NCBI RefSeq assembly: GCF_000513955.1
Contig: NZ_KI911332.1
Location: 1,455 to 41,378, forward strand
Direction: 5' to 3'
Source of the DNA: Pseudoxanthomonas suwonensis J47
Lineage (GTDB): Bacteria > Pseudomonadota > Gammaproteobacteria > Xanthomonadales > Xanthomonadaceae
Length of the DNA: 39,924 nt
A program made the translations under genes and the position numbers. Under the pieces are notes generated by a model that ran no database searches, was not told where the DNA came from, and worked only from the letters and a program-made list of their open reading frames with translations. Positions 24,625 to 32,785 of the stretch are shown here, piece after piece (position 1 is the first letter of the stretch; each line of letters opens with the position of its first letter).

Positions 24625-26457
24625 TCAGCGCGGCGCGGACGGGCCCTTGCGGTGCGGGCGGGCCGGCGGCTTGCCGGGACGACCGGGGCGTGCGCCGGGC
24701 GGGCGGAAGCGGCCCTTCGGCTGGTTTTCCGACGGGGCGTGGCTGCCGTCCCACTTGCTGATCTTCAGCTGCTGGCCGACCACCCAGGTCTTCTGCAGGT
24801 GCTGCAGGATCTCCGGCGGCATGCCTTCGGGCAGGTCGAGGACCGAGTGGTCCTCGTGGATGTCGATGCGACCGATGTAACGCGCTTCCAGCCCGGCCTC
24901 GTTGGCGATGGCGCCGACGATGTTGCCCGGCTTGACCCCGTGGACGTGGCCGACCTCGACCCGGTAGGCCTCCATGCCCGGCTGCGGCGCTTCGCGCGGC
25001 GGCTTGGGCGCGCGCGGGGCGCGCTGCCCGAACGGTTCCTCGTCGCGGCCGCGGTGCTCGCGCGGGGCGCGGGCTTCGCGCGGTTCGCGCTCGAAGCGCG
25101 CACGCGGCGCCGGCTCCTCGCGCGCTTCCAGCAGCAGCGGGGTGTCGCCGTGCAGCAGCTTGGCCAGCGCGGCGGCGACTTCGGTGACGGTGACGTCGTG
25201 CTCGCCGGCGTAGCGCTCGACCAGCTCGCGGTAGTCGTCCAGGTCGCCGGCTTCCAGCGCGCCGGAAATGCGCTCGAAGAAGCGCGCGACACGGCGGTCG
25301 TTGACCGCCTCGACGGTCGGCAGGCGCATTTCCTCGATCGGCTGGCGGGTGGCGCGCTCGATCGCGCGCAGCATGCCCTTCTCGCGCGGGGTGACGAACA
25401 GGATCGCCTCGCCGCTGCGCCCGGCGCGGCCGGTACGGCCGATGCGGTGGACGTAGCTCTCGGTGTCGTACGGGATGTCGTAGTTCAACACGTGGCTGAT
25501 GCGCTCCACGTCCAGGCCGCGCGCGGCCACGTCGGTGGCCACCAGCACGTCCAGCTTGCCGTCCTTGAGCTGCTGGATGATGCGTTCGCGCTGCTGCTGC
25601 TGCAGGTCGCCATTGATCGCGGCGGCGGCCTGGCCGCGCGCCTGCAGCTTCTCGGCCAGCTCCTCGGTGCCGGCCTTGGTGCGCGCGAACACGATCATCG
25701 CGTCGAACGGCTCGGCCTCGATGATCCGGGTCAGCGCGTCGAGCTTGTGCATGCCACTGACGAACCAGTAGCGCTGGCGGATGTTGGCCGAGGTGGTGGT
25801 CCTGGAGGCGATGGTGACTTCGGCCGGATCGCGCAGGTAGGTCTGGGCGATGCGCCGGATCGGCGCCGGCATGGTCGCCGAGAACAGCGCCACCTGGCGT
25901 TGCGGCGGAGTCTTCTGCAGCACGGCCTCGACGTCGTCGATGAAGCCCATGCGCAGCATCTCGTCGGCCTCGTCCAGGACCAGGCACTTGAGCTCGGACA
26001 GGTCCAGGGTGCCGCGGTTGAGATGGTCGATCACCCGGCCCGGGGTACCGACGACGACGTGCACGCCGCGACGCAGCGCGTGCAGCTGCGGGCCGTAGCC
26101 CTGGCCGCCGTAGATCGGCAGCACCTGGAAGCCGGGCAGCTTCACCGCGTAGCGCTGGAAGGCCTCGGCGACCTGGATGGCCAGCTCGCGGGTCGGCGCC
26201 AGCACCAGCACCTGCGGCTTGCCCTTCGACAGGTCGAGTCGCGCCAGCGCCGGCAGGGCGAAGGCGGCGGTCTTGCCGGTGCCGGTCTGGGCGGTGCCCA
26301 GCACGTCGCGGCCGGCCAGCAGCGCGGGGATGGTGGCGGCCTGGATCGGCGAAGGCGATTCGTAGCCGACCGCGGTCAGCGCGGCCAGCAACGGCTCGGG
26401 GAGGCCGAGGTCGCCGAAATTCGGCGCGGCGGGGGATTCTTGGTCGGGGGCGGACAT
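24625..26457 (-). CDS. deaD: DEAD-box RNA helicase, DeaD/CsdA type
   Basis: A 610-residue ATP-dependent RNA helicase. Motifs: Q motif GYESPSPIQ (31-39), Walker A AQTGTGKT (56-63), APTRELA (87-93), TPGR, DEAD at 162-165, SAT near 195, then ARGLDVERISHVLNYDIP and HRIGRTGRAGRSG in the second RecA domain. After about residue 450 comes an Arg/Pro/Glu-rich linker, then a DbpA-type RNA-binding domain (YRVEVGHVHGVKPGNIVGAI to VVGQQLKISKWDG) and a basic tail (PGRPGKPPARPHRKGPSAPR). This order is that of DeaD/CsdA, which acts in ribosome assembly and mRNA decay in the cold. GGAG precedes ATG 26457. An AT-rich inverted repeat lies about 40 bases upstream. A GC-rich inverted repeat (GCGGGAC/GTCCCGC, 24601-24616) follows the stop. 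Confidence 0.95.
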   Translation of the reverse strand: MSAPDQESPAAPNFGDLGLPEPLLAALTAVGYESPSPIQAATIPALLAGRDVLGTAQTGTGKTAAFALPALARLDLSKGKPQVLVLAPTRELAIQVAEAFQRYAVKLPGFQVLPIYGGQGYGPQLHALRRGVHVVVGTPGRVIDHLNRGTLDLSELKCLVLDEADEMLRMGFIDDVEAVLQKTPPQRQVALFSATMPAPIRRIAQTYLRDPAEVTIASRTTTSANIRQRYWFVSGMHKLDALTRIIEAEPFDAMIVFARTKAGTEELAEKLQARGQAAAAINGDLQQQQRERIIQQLKDGKLDVLVATDVAARGLDVERISHVLNYDIPYDTESYVHRIGRTGRAGRSGEAILFVTPREKGMLRAIERATRQPIEEMRLPTVEAVNDRRVARFFERISGALEAGDLDDYRELVERYAGEHDVTVTEVAAALAKLLHGDTPLLLEAREEPAPRARFEREPREARAPREHRGRDEEPFGQRAPRAPKPPREAPQPGMEAYRVEVGHVHGVKPGNIVGAIANEAGLEARYIGRIDIHEDHSVLDLPEGMPPEILQHLQKTWVVGQQLKISKWDGSHAPSENQPKGRFRPPGARPGRPGKPPARPHRKGPSAPR

Positions 26458-26498
26458 CCGGAGCTCCGGCGGCGCGCGCCGGGACGGCGCGGCGAAGG

Positions 26499-26516
26499 CA
26501 ATAAGAGCCGTTATTG
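26499..26516. promoter_or_regulatory. CAATAA/TTATTG inverted repeat upstream of deaD
   Basis: CAATAA (26499-26504) and TTATTG (26511-26516) are perfect inverted repeats 42 bases before the deaD ATG, in otherwise very GC-rich DNA. It may contain a -10 element or an operator. It stands out by composition only. Confidence 0.35.
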
Positions 26517-26605
26517 TGCGCCCGCGGCCGGCCCTTGTCGCGTCGCAGCTGAATAGGAGGCCCGCATCGGTTCAGCCGGCGGGCCCGCCGCCGTACGGTC
26601 CGGCC

Positions 26606-27793
26606 TCAGCCGCCGCCCTGCTCCGCCGAAGGAGCCGCCGCGGGAGCGCCCTCGCCGGCCGTCGTCCCGACCGTCGGCAGCGGCTCGTCGTCGGCCTTGG
26701 CCGCTTCCGGCTGCGGGACCTCGCCCAGCGCGTCGGGCAGCTCGTTGAACTCGGCCAGCGGGCTCTCCGCCGGGCAGTCGTCGTCGGGGAAGCCGAAGTC
26801 GCGGCGCAGTTCCAGGCCGCAGGCGTTGAGCGCGTAGACCCGGTCCTGGGCGCGGCAGCGCTCGTCGAAGGCGCGCACCCAGGCGTCGCGGCGGCGCATG
26901 AAGTCGTCGCCGCACTTGTCCAGCAGGCGCACGCGGTCGAGGTCGTCCTGCGCGGCGTTGTTGCCGTCCAGGCCGTACATGCGCAGCTCGTCGCCGGTGA
27001 GCAGGCGCAGGCTGCGGTTGGGCACGGTCTTCATCACGTCGGCCAACAGCGGCGAGGCGCCGTTGCGTTCGAGGTACTCGCGCACGGTGGCGTAGACGGC
27101 CTGCAGTTCGGCGTTGAGCTCGGTGCGGCTGGTGGCGGTGGAACTGAGGCGGATGATGCGGTGGATGCCCACCCGCCCGGCCAGGCGCCGGCTGTCGCCG
27201 CCGGCGAGCACGAACACGCAGGCGCTGTGGCAGACCGAGTCCTCGCGCACCCAGATGGTCCAGCGGTTGCCACCGATCCAGTCGCCGGCGCGGATCGCGT
27301 CCTCGACCTGGCCGCCGGTGGAATCCAGGTCCAGCACGCGGCTGCCGACGCCCAGGCTGTCGGCGACACGGGTGACCCGCTCGACCAGGGTGGTGAAGTC
27401 GGCAGCGATCCGGCCGCGGTAGCGCAGGCGCACCACGTCGCCCTCGCGGCACGGTTCGAGCAGCTGGCGCAGGGTCTCGCGGTCCGGAGCCGATACCGGC
27501 TCGCCGTCGCCCTGGCGGTAGTCGAGGCCGCAGTCGATCCAGGCCTGGCCGGAGGCCAGTTCCAGCGGCGACCAGTCCGGCGCCTTCTTCGCCGGCGGCA
27601 CCGCGACCGGCGCGGCGGGCGTCGCCGGCGGCGGCGTAGCCACCGGGTCGCGGCTGACCGCGCCGCCTTCCTCGGGCGAGGCCACGGTCTGGGTCTGGAT
27701 CGGCTGCTCCGCCTCCGGCGCAGGCTTGCGGCAGCCGGCCAGCAGCAACAGGCTCAAGGCCAGCAGGAACAGCGGACGCAGGCGCGGGATCAC
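26606..27793 (-). CDS. Lipoprotein with a ClpP-like serine protease fold
   Basis: A 395-residue protein with a strong lipoprotein signal (LLALSLLLLAGC, lipidated Cys21), then a Pro/Ala-rich linker (about 22-75). The core (about 85-215) resembles the ClpP/crotonase-like fold seen in predicted periplasmic proteins: VLDLDSTGGQVEDAIRAGDW matches the oxyanion-loop region, SVCHSACVFVLAGGD places a possible nucleophile at Ser190, and RVGIHRI offers His211 where ClpP has its catalytic His. Several Cys residues could form disulfides outside the cytoplasm. The rest (about 220-395) is unknown with a Pro/Ala/Glu tail. The start is uncertain: GTG 27793 gives the best signal peptide (MIPRLRPLFL), and TAGACT (27834-27829) would put the transcript start near 27822. 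Activity is inferred, not shown. Confidence 0.72.
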   Translation of the reverse strand: MIPRLRPLFLLALSLLLLAGCRKPAPEAEQPIQTQTVASPEEGGAVSRDPVATPPPATPAAPVAVPPAKKAPDWSPLELASGQAWIDCGLDYRQGDGEPVSAPDRETLRQLLEPCREGDVVRLRYRGRIAADFTTLVERVTRVADSLGVGSRVLDLDSTGGQVEDAIRAGDWIGGNRWTIWVREDSVCHSACVFVLAGGDSRRLAGRVGIHRIIRLSSTATSRTELNAELQAVYATVREYLERNGASPLLADVMKTVPNRSLRLLTGDELRMYGLDGNNAAQDDLDRVRLLDKCGDDFMRRRDAWVRAFDERCRAQDRVYALNACGLELRRDFGFPDDDCPAESPLAEFNELPDALGEVPQPEAAKADDEPLPTVGTTAGEGAPAAAPSAEQGGG

Positions 27794-27884
27794 GGCAGAC
27801 GGCAACCACGGTGACGAAGGCAGCACCCAGTCTAGGCGGTGCCCGCCACCGAGGGACAACCGGCGCTAAACGCGCCTTGCGCGT

Positions 27885-28277
27885 TCAGCGCAGCAGCGGC
27901 CAGAGCACCATCAGCAGGCCCAGCATCGAGACCGCCCACACCGCCGAGCGCAGGTACGGGATGCCGGCCAGGTACAGCGGCACGTACAGCAGCCGCGCCC
28001 ACAGGTACAGCTGCACGCCCAGCGCCGTGCCGTGGCCGGTGCGCCCGGCGGCGACCACGCCCAGCACCGCGGCGGCGAAGAACGGGAAAGTCTCCAGCAG
28101 GTTGCGGAACGCGCGCTCGGCGCGGCCGGCGGCGCCCTCCAGCGGCGGCGGCGTGCCGTCGCGCGCGCTCGCGTTCCATTTCAGGCCGCGCCGCGCGGTC
28201 GCCAGCGTCGCCGCCAGCAGCAGCTGCGCGATGCCCAGCACCACCGCCCACGCCAGGAACTTCAGTTCGATCGCCAT
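27885..28277 (-). CDS. MAPEG family membrane protein
   Basis: A 130-residue protein with four predicted helices: FLAWAVVLGIAQLLLAATLA, then after a loop with GLKWNASARDG, FPFFAAAVLGVV, ALGVQLYLWARLLYVPLYLA and VWAVSMLGLLMVLWPLL. RAERAFRNLLETFPFFAAAV matches the MAPEG signature (E-R-x-F-x-N-x-x-E). The family includes membrane glutathione transferases, but bacterial members are mostly untested. AGGAGG lies 7-8 bases before ATG 28277. Longer in-frame starts lie opposite the divergent FUSC gene and are shadows. Confidence 0.9.
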   Translation of the reverse strand: MAIELKFLAWAVVLGIAQLLLAATLATARRGLKWNASARDGTPPPLEGAAGRAERAFRNLLETFPFFAAAVLGVVAAGRTGHGTALGVQLYLWARLLYVPLYLAGIPYLRSAVWAVSMLGLLMVLWPLLR

Positions 28278-28373
28278 CGCCCACCCTCCTTGCCGATGCG
28301 CCGCAGCCTGGCAGAAGCGCGGTGAAACCCGCGCATTGCGGTCCGCGTCATCCGGCCACCGGCGCGGCGGCGC

Positions 28374-28379
28374 TACGAT
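28374..28379 (+). promoter_or_regulatory. -10-like TACGAT exactly 6 nt before the FUSC start codon
   Basis: TACGAT, then ATGCGC, then ATG 28386. The expected transcript start falls on ATG 28386, which would exclude the in-frame ATG at 28380. No Shine-Dalgarno sequence is visible. Confidence 0.4.
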
Positions 28380-28385
28380 ATGCGC

Positions 28386-30266
28386 ATGAGCCTGCCGCCC
28401 CCGCCCGCCCCGCCGCCGCGGCCCAGCGTGCGCCAGATGCTCCGGGAGATGCGGCAGGTGCGCCCGCTGCCGCCGCAGCGCTGGGCCTTCGCGGTGCGCG
28501 CCGGCCTGGCGATGGGCGTGCCGATCCTGGCCGGCTGGCTGGCCGGCGATCCGGCCGCGGGCATGATGGCGACGATCGGCGGATTCACCTCGCTGTACGG
28601 CAGCGGCCGCCCTTATGGGGCCCGCGCGCTGATGCTGGCGGTGGTGGCCGGCGTGTTCGCCACTGCGGTGGCGTTCGGACTGTGGCTGGAACACCTGCCC
28701 TGGCTGGTGGTCGTGCCGGTGCTGTCGCTGCTGGCGATGCTGGCGGCCTGGCTGTGCAACGCCACCCGCACCGGTCCGCCGGGCGCCTACCTGTTCGTGC
28801 TCGCCTGCGCCGCCGGCACGGCGATACCGGCCGACCACCTCTCGCCGCTGCAGGCCGGTGCCCTGGTGTCCGGCGGCGGCGCCTTCGCCTGGCTGCTGCA
28901 CATGGCCGGCATGCTGTGGCAGCCGCGCGGACCGGAACGCAAGGCGGTGGCGACGGCCGCCGCGGCGGTGGCGCGCTGGGTCGGCCATGCCGGCGAGGCC
29001 GGCGCGCGCCTGGCGCGTCGCCAGGCGGCGCTGGCGCTCCATGACAGCTGGCAGATGCTGGTCGGCTTCCAGCCGGTGCCGGCACGCGCGCACGGCGAAC
29101 TGGCCCGGCTGCGCGCGCTCAACCACGAGCTGCACCTGCTGTTCGCCTCGACCCTGGCCACCGCGCCGCCGCCGGAACACCGCGCCGCGCTGCAGGCGCG
29201 CGCCTCGCGGCTGGCCGAGGAAGCGCGGCAGCCGCCGATCTTGCGCCCGCCTTCACTGCCGGCCGACGCGGTGCCGCACGGCTATCCGCGTTCGTGGGTC
29301 CGGCTGCGCGAAGGGCTGGCGCCGGGTTCGAACGCGCTGCGGATGGTGCTGCGGATCGGCATCGCCACGCTGCTGGCCGGCATCGTCGCCGGCGCGCTGG
29401 ACCTGGAGCGCGCCTACTGGGCGATCGCCGCGGCGCTGCTCATGCTCTACCAGGGCTTCGACTGGCCGCGCACGGTGCTGCGCAGCCTCGAACGCACCCT
29501 GGGGACCTGGCTGGGCCTGCTGCTGGCCGGCGCGGTCCTGTGGATCCACCCGACCGGCCCGTGGCTGGCACTGATGGTGATGGTGCTGCAGTTCACCATC
29601 GAGATCACGGTGGTGCGCAACTACGCGATCGCCGTGGTGTTCATCACCGGCGTGGCCCTGACCATCGCCAGCGGCGGACAGCCGGTGGACGACATCGGCG
29701 CCATGCTGCTGGCCCGCGGCGTCGACACCGTGCTCGGCTGCGCCTGCGCCCTGCTGGCCTTCCGCCTGCTGCCGCCGCGTGCCGACCACCGCACCCTCGC
29801 CAACGGCATCGGCCAGTGCCTGCTGGCGCTGCGCGAGGTCTGCCGGCACCTGGCCGCCGGCGACGCGACCACGGTCGCCGCGCGCGCCGCACGTCGCGAC
29901 CTGCAGCACCGCATCTTCGTGCTCGAACAGGCGGTGGATGAGGCCCTGGCCGGCAGCGAGGCCGACCGCCGCACCGCCACGGCCTGGTGGCCGGCGGTGG
30001 CGACCTGCCAGCGCCTGGCCTACCGGGTGCTGGCGGCGTGCTGGGACACCGAACGCCACCCGGTCGCCGCGCCGCTGCCGGCCACCGATACGGGGCACGC
30101 CGACGAAGCGCTGGGCACGCTGGCCCGCGCCTGGCTGCAACTGCGCCCGCCCGCGCCGCTGCCCTCCGTGCCCCCGCTGCTGGCGCAGGAACTGGGCGAC
30201 CTGCATGGCTTCCTGCAGCGGCAGCTGCGGCCGGGAGATGCCGCTGCCGCCTCTTCCGGGAACTGA
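28386..30266 (+). CDS. FUSC-family inner-membrane transporter
   Basis: A 626-residue protein with the two-half layout of the FUSC family (fusaric acid resistance/aromatic acid exporters such as AaeB). Residues about 30-180 hold the first set of helices (AGLAMGVPILAGWLAGDPAA, VVPVLSLLAMLAAWLCNATR), a soluble helical middle follows (about 190-310), then a second set (ALRMVLRIGIATLLAGIVAG, AYWAIAAALLMLYQGFDWPR, LGTWLGLLLAGAVLWIHPTG, RNYAIAVVFITGVALTIASG) and a cytoplasmic tail. No partner membrane-fusion gene is next to it, so the substrate and complex are unknown. ATG 28380 is an alternative start. The MAPEG gene diverges 108 bases away. Confidence 0.9.
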   Translation: MSLPPPPAPPPRPSVRQMLREMRQVRPLPPQRWAFAVRAGLAMGVPILAGWLAGDPAAGMMATIGGFTSLYGSGRPYGARALMLAVVAGVFATAVAFGLWLEHLPWLVVVPVLSLLAMLAAWLCNATRTGPPGAYLFVLACAAGTAIPADHLSPLQAGALVSGGGAFAWLLHMAGMLWQPRGPERKAVATAAAAVARWVGHAGEAGARLARRQAALALHDSWQMLVGFQPVPARAHGELARLRALNHELHLLFASTLATAPPPEHRAALQARASRLAEEARQPPILRPPSLPADAVPHGYPRSWVRLREGLAPGSNALRMVLRIGIATLLAGIVAGALDLERAYWAIAAALLMLYQGFDWPRTVLRSLERTLGTWLGLLLAGAVLWIHPTGPWLALMVMVLQFTIEITVVRNYAIAVVFITGVALTIASGGQPVDDIGAMLLARGVDTVLGCACALLAFRLLPPRADHRTLANGIGQCLLALREVCRHLAAGDATTVAARAARRDLQHRIFVLEQAVDEALAGSEADRRTATAWWPAVATCQRLAYRVLAACWDTERHPVAAPLPATDTGHADEALGTLARAWLQLRPPAPLPSVPPLLAQELGDLHGFLQRQLRPGDAAAASSGN

Positions 30267-30405
30267 GCCGGCGTCGGTTCCGCCCTGCCTGTCGCCACGG
30301 GTCCCTCTGCGGCGGCCAGCGCCTTGCGGACCGGCATGTCGATCCGCCGCGCCGCGAACCGTCGCACTCACAGGCACCCCCGCCGCAGACCCGAGGAGGC
30401 ATCCC

Positions 30406-30759
30406 ATGTCCTACGTCGATGGTTTCGTCATGGCCGTCCCCACCGCCAGCCGCGAGGCGTTCATCGCCCACGCCGGCAAGTTCGACCCGATGTTCAAGGA
30501 ATGCGGCGCGCTGCGCGTGATCGAATGCTGGGCCGACGACGTGCCCCACGGCCAGGTCACCGACTTCTTCCGCGCGGTGCAGGCACGCGAGGACGAATCG
30601 GTGGTGTTCTCCTGGGTCGAATGGCCGGACAAGGCCACCCGCGACGCGGGAATGAAGAAGCTGATGGAGAGCGACGCGATGGATCCGGCGACCAATCCGC
30701 CGCCGTTCGACGGCAAGCGGATGATCTTCGGCGGCTTCGCTCCGGTGCTCGAGCTGTAG
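30406..30759 (+). CDS. DUF1428 family protein (YbaA-like)
   Basis: A 117-residue cytoplasmic protein of the DUF1428 family, a dimeric alpha-beta barrel. It begins MSYVDGFVMAVPTASREAF and contains CGALRVIECWADDVPHGQVT, SVVFSWVEWPDKATRDAGMK and, at the end, PFDGKRMIFGGFAPVLEL, all typical of the family. The function is unknown. The start is firm, with GAGGAGG 5-6 bases before ATG 30406. The 139 bases before it and the 255 bases after it hold no other gene that I can support. Confidence 0.92.
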   Translation: MSYVDGFVMAVPTASREAFIAHAGKFDPMFKECGALRVIECWADDVPHGQVTDFFRAVQAREDESVVFSWVEWPDKATRDAGMKKLMESDAMDPATNPPPFDGKRMIFGGFAPVLEL

Positions 30760-31014
30760 GCGCGGCTGTCGCGCGCCTGCTCAGCGCGCCTTCGCGAACG
30801 GCAGGCCACGCATCAGCACCCCCGCTCCCCCTTCTCGAATGCGGGCGATCTTGCGGGTGCAGCCAGGTCCGCACAAGCCCGCGCGCCGCGCGGCGTGCCC
30901 GCGCTCACGGAACCGCGGGCCGGTCTGGCGCCTCCGGTCGTGCGACGCACGCGCCTGCGCTGCCGCGACCGCAACGGCCGTTTACAGTGGCCGCTTTCCC
31001 ATGGGAGGACTCCG

Positions 31015-31419
31015 ATGGCCCGTAGCGGCGGATGCAGATGCGGCGCGGTGCGCTACACCCTGTCGGCCGAACCGGTCGCCACCCGGCTGTGCTGGTGCCG
31101 CGACTGCCAGTACTGGGCGCTGGGCAATGCCGCGGTGAACATCATGGTGCCGCGCGCGGCCGTCGAGGTGACCGGCACGCCGCGCCGCTTCGAGAGCGTG
31201 GCGGACAGCGGCAACCGCATGACCCGCAGTTTCTGCGGCGAATGCGGCACGCAGCTGTTCAGCGCCTCCAGCGGCAACCTCGAATACATGGTGGTCCGCG
31301 TCGGCACCCTGGACGACGCCAGCGGCATCCGCCCGACCATGGCCATCTGGACCGGTTCGGCGCCACCGTGGGCGCATATCGATCCGGCGCTGCAGGCCTT
31401 CCCACGCCAGCCGGGCTGA
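31015..31419 (+). CDS. GFA/CENP-V domain zinc protein, second copy
   Basis: A 134-residue GFA-family protein. Zinc ligands are C7 and C9 (GGCRCG), C26, C28 and C31 (CWCRDC), and C74 and C77 (FCGECGTQLF). The stretch NRMTRSFCGECGTQLFSASS is close to the family consensus. It differs clearly from the 14726-15082 protein, so this is not a recent duplication. GGGAGGA lies about 5 bases before ATG 31015, and TACAGT (30983-30988) is a plausible -10 box. The biochemical role is unknown. It converges with a VOC gene over a 31-base gap. Confidence 0.87.
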   Translation: MARSGGCRCGAVRYTLSAEPVATRLCWCRDCQYWALGNAAVNIMVPRAAVEVTGTPRRFESVADSGNRMTRSFCGECGTQLFSASSGNLEYMVVRVGTLDDASGIRPTMAIWTGSAPPWAHIDPALQAFPRQPG

Positions 31420-31420
31420 T

Positions 31421-31441
31421 GCGCCTGGCGCGTGGCGCTAC
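31421..31441. repeat. Small GTAG-type palindrome between convergent genes
   Basis: On the minus strand GTAG (31441-31438) begins a short hairpin-forming sequence with arms GCGCC (31421-31425) and GGCGC (31434-31438). It fills the gap between the second GFA gene and the VOC gene. The pairing is short, so the assignment to the GTAG family is tentative. Confidence 0.35.
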
Positions 31442-31450
31442 GGCCGCGCC

Positions 31451-31819
31451 TCAGCCGTGGCCTGGCGGGCGCCGGTCCTGGCCGATCCACAGCCGGTTGC
31501 CATTCGGATCCTCGATGCGGAACTCGGTCATGCCGTAGAACGTGGTCTCCAGGTCCGGCGCATCGAGTCCGTTCGCGCGGGCCTGGCGGTGGAACTCGAC
31601 GATGTCTTCCGGATACAGGTACAGCACCGCGGTCCGCGGGATGCCCGGATGCAGGCTGATCGAGCGATCCAGCATCAGTTCGTGCCGGCCGCAGCGCAGG
31701 CGCGCCCAGCCCAGCCCGTCGTCGCGCTGTTCGACGCGAAAGCCGAGCTTGCCGTCGAAGGCCACGGCCGCTTCCAGGTCGCTGACCGGTTGCATCGGCA
31801 CCAGGCGTTCGAGGTTCAT
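31451..31819 (-). CDS. VOC-superfamily (glyoxalase-like) protein
   Basis: A 122-residue single-domain protein of the VOC fold. It reads MNLERLVPMQPVSDLEAAVA, LGFRVEQRDDGLGWARLRCG, LYLYPEDIVEFHRQARANG and FRIEDPNGNRLWIGQD, the last being the typical closing motif of glyoxalase/bleomycin-resistance relatives. The reaction is unknown. GGAGGAA lies 5-6 bases before ATG 31819. The open frame extends much further upstream but there overlaps the membrane-protein gene in another frame, so I reject the longer start. Confidence 0.88.
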   Translation of the reverse strand: MNLERLVPMQPVSDLEAAVAFDGKLGFRVEQRDDGLGWARLRCGRHELMLDRSISLHPGIPRTAVLYLYPEDIVEFHRQARANGLDAPDLETTFYGMTEFRIEDPNGNRLWIGQDRRPPGHG

Positions 31820-31860
31820 GGTGATTCCTCCGTGTTGGAACAGGCGAACGGTGGCGCGCT

Positions 31861-32246
31861 TCAGCGCGCGCACCACAGCACGATGCCGCCGATGGCGAAC
31901 ATCACCAGCCAGGACAGGTGCCGGCCGCGGGTGCAGGCCAGCGGCAGGATGCCGGAGGCGATGAAGGTCAGCCCGACAATGCGGAGCACGCGCGAATCCG
32001 CCGGCCCCTCTCCGCCGGCCCCTCTCCGCCGGCCCGCAGGAGCAGCGCGGCGAAGCCGAACCAGGCGATCGAGGTGACGTGCCAGGCGAAGCGCAGCGTG
32101 CGCGCGGTGAACTCCGTGCCGCCGAACAGCTTCGGCAGGTCGGCGCGCCGGAACAGGCGCATGAGGATGTCGCGCTCGCCCAGTACCGAATGCGCCAGTC
32201 CCATGGCGATGGCGAGGAACGCTGCGAACGCAAGCAGGAACGACAT
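31861..32246 (-). pseudogene. Four-helix membrane protein, frameshifted by a 14-bp duplication
   Basis: From ATG 32246 the frame reads MSFLLAFAAFLAIAMGLAHS, ERDILMRLFRRADLPKLFGG and WHVTSIAWFGFAALLLRAGG, then stops early at 31968. The missing C-terminus (DSRVLRIVGLTFIASGILPL, LSWLVMFAIGGIVLWCAR) continues in another frame to a stop at 31861. The break coincides with two perfect copies of CCGGCCCCTCTCCG. Removing one copy joins the halves into a 123-residue protein reading RAGGEGPADSRVLRIVG, with four membrane segments. I do not recognise its function; such proteins are common uncharacterised membrane proteins. GAGG lies 9 bases before the start. It may be a true pseudogene, a switchable gene, or an assembly error. 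Confidence 0.85.
31997..32035. repeat. 14-bp tandem repeat inside the broken membrane-protein gene
   Basis: Copies at 32001-32014 and 32015-32028 are identical (CCGGCCCCTCTCCG), and partial copies flank them (TCCG on the left, CCGGCCC on the right), about 2.8 units in all. The unit length is not a multiple of three, so a copy-number change shifts the frame. Confidence 0.95.
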
Positions 32247-32339
32247 GGGCAGGGACCTCGGCCTTGCACCGACCGTCGCACTCTAGCGCCGAACGGGCCC
32301 GGCCGCGCGCCAACGCGCGAACCGGAAACACGTTGCCCC

Positions 32340-32717
32340 TCAGCTCTGCACGCGTTCCCGCGCGATGCCGGTGTACTCCTCCCAGCCAGGCAACCAGTGC
32401 TTGCGGGCGATACGCGCGCAATAGAGCGCCATGAACGCGCCAAACAGCAGTCCGGCCGCCAGCGCCGGCGCCGCCATCCGCGCCAGGGGCATGCCCTGCA
32501 TCCACCACATGACCAGCCACATCAGCAGGCCCCAGCCGACCCCGAAGAAACCGCCCATCAGCAGCGCGTTCCAGGCGAAGGGCTGGAACGGCGGCGGCGC
32601 CAGCTCCAGGCCGCAGAGCCGCAACAGCCGCCACAGCGGCGGATCCGCGCTCAACGGCGACACCCCGACCGCCTGCATGTGCTGGTGGAACGCCTGGACC
32701 TTTTCCCTGTGCGTCAT
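32340..32717 (-). CDS. DUF6404-like membrane protein
   Basis: A 125-residue protein with a soluble N-terminus (MTHREKVQAFHQHMQAVGVS, then PPLWRLLRLCGLELAPPPF) followed by two membrane helices (LMGGFFGVGWGLLMWLVMWW and ALAAGLLFGAFMALYCARI) and a short tail. This N-terminal pattern, with a PPL.RLL motif before a hairpin, is what I recall of DUF6404; the function is unknown. GGAAGGAGACTGCA precedes ATG 32717, giving a strong ribosome site. It is followed by the broken membrane-protein gene and preceded by another small membrane protein with almost the same ribosome site. Confidence 0.7.
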   Translation of the reverse strand: MTHREKVQAFHQHMQAVGVSPLSADPPLWRLLRLCGLELAPPPFQPFAWNALLMGGFFGVGWGLLMWLVMWWMQGMPLARMAAPALAAGLLFGAFMALYCARIARKHWLPGWEEYTGIARERVQS

Positions 32718-32785
32718 TGCAGTCTCCTTCCATGTGCGCCATCGGCGCCGTTGATCCTCGGGAACATTCCCTACCCCGCCTGGTA

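Noticed and set aside
27885-29180. Long minus-strand frame joining the MAPEG protein to a 300-residue N-terminus.
   Set aside because: The added part is antisense to the FUSC gene, and a strong ribosome site precedes ATG 28277.
32041-32742. Long minus-strand frame over the broken membrane-protein and DUF6404 genes, which could suggest one larger protein.
   Set aside because: Only its 3' part (after the duplication) has membrane-protein content; upstream it is a shadow of two other frames with good starts and ribosome sites.
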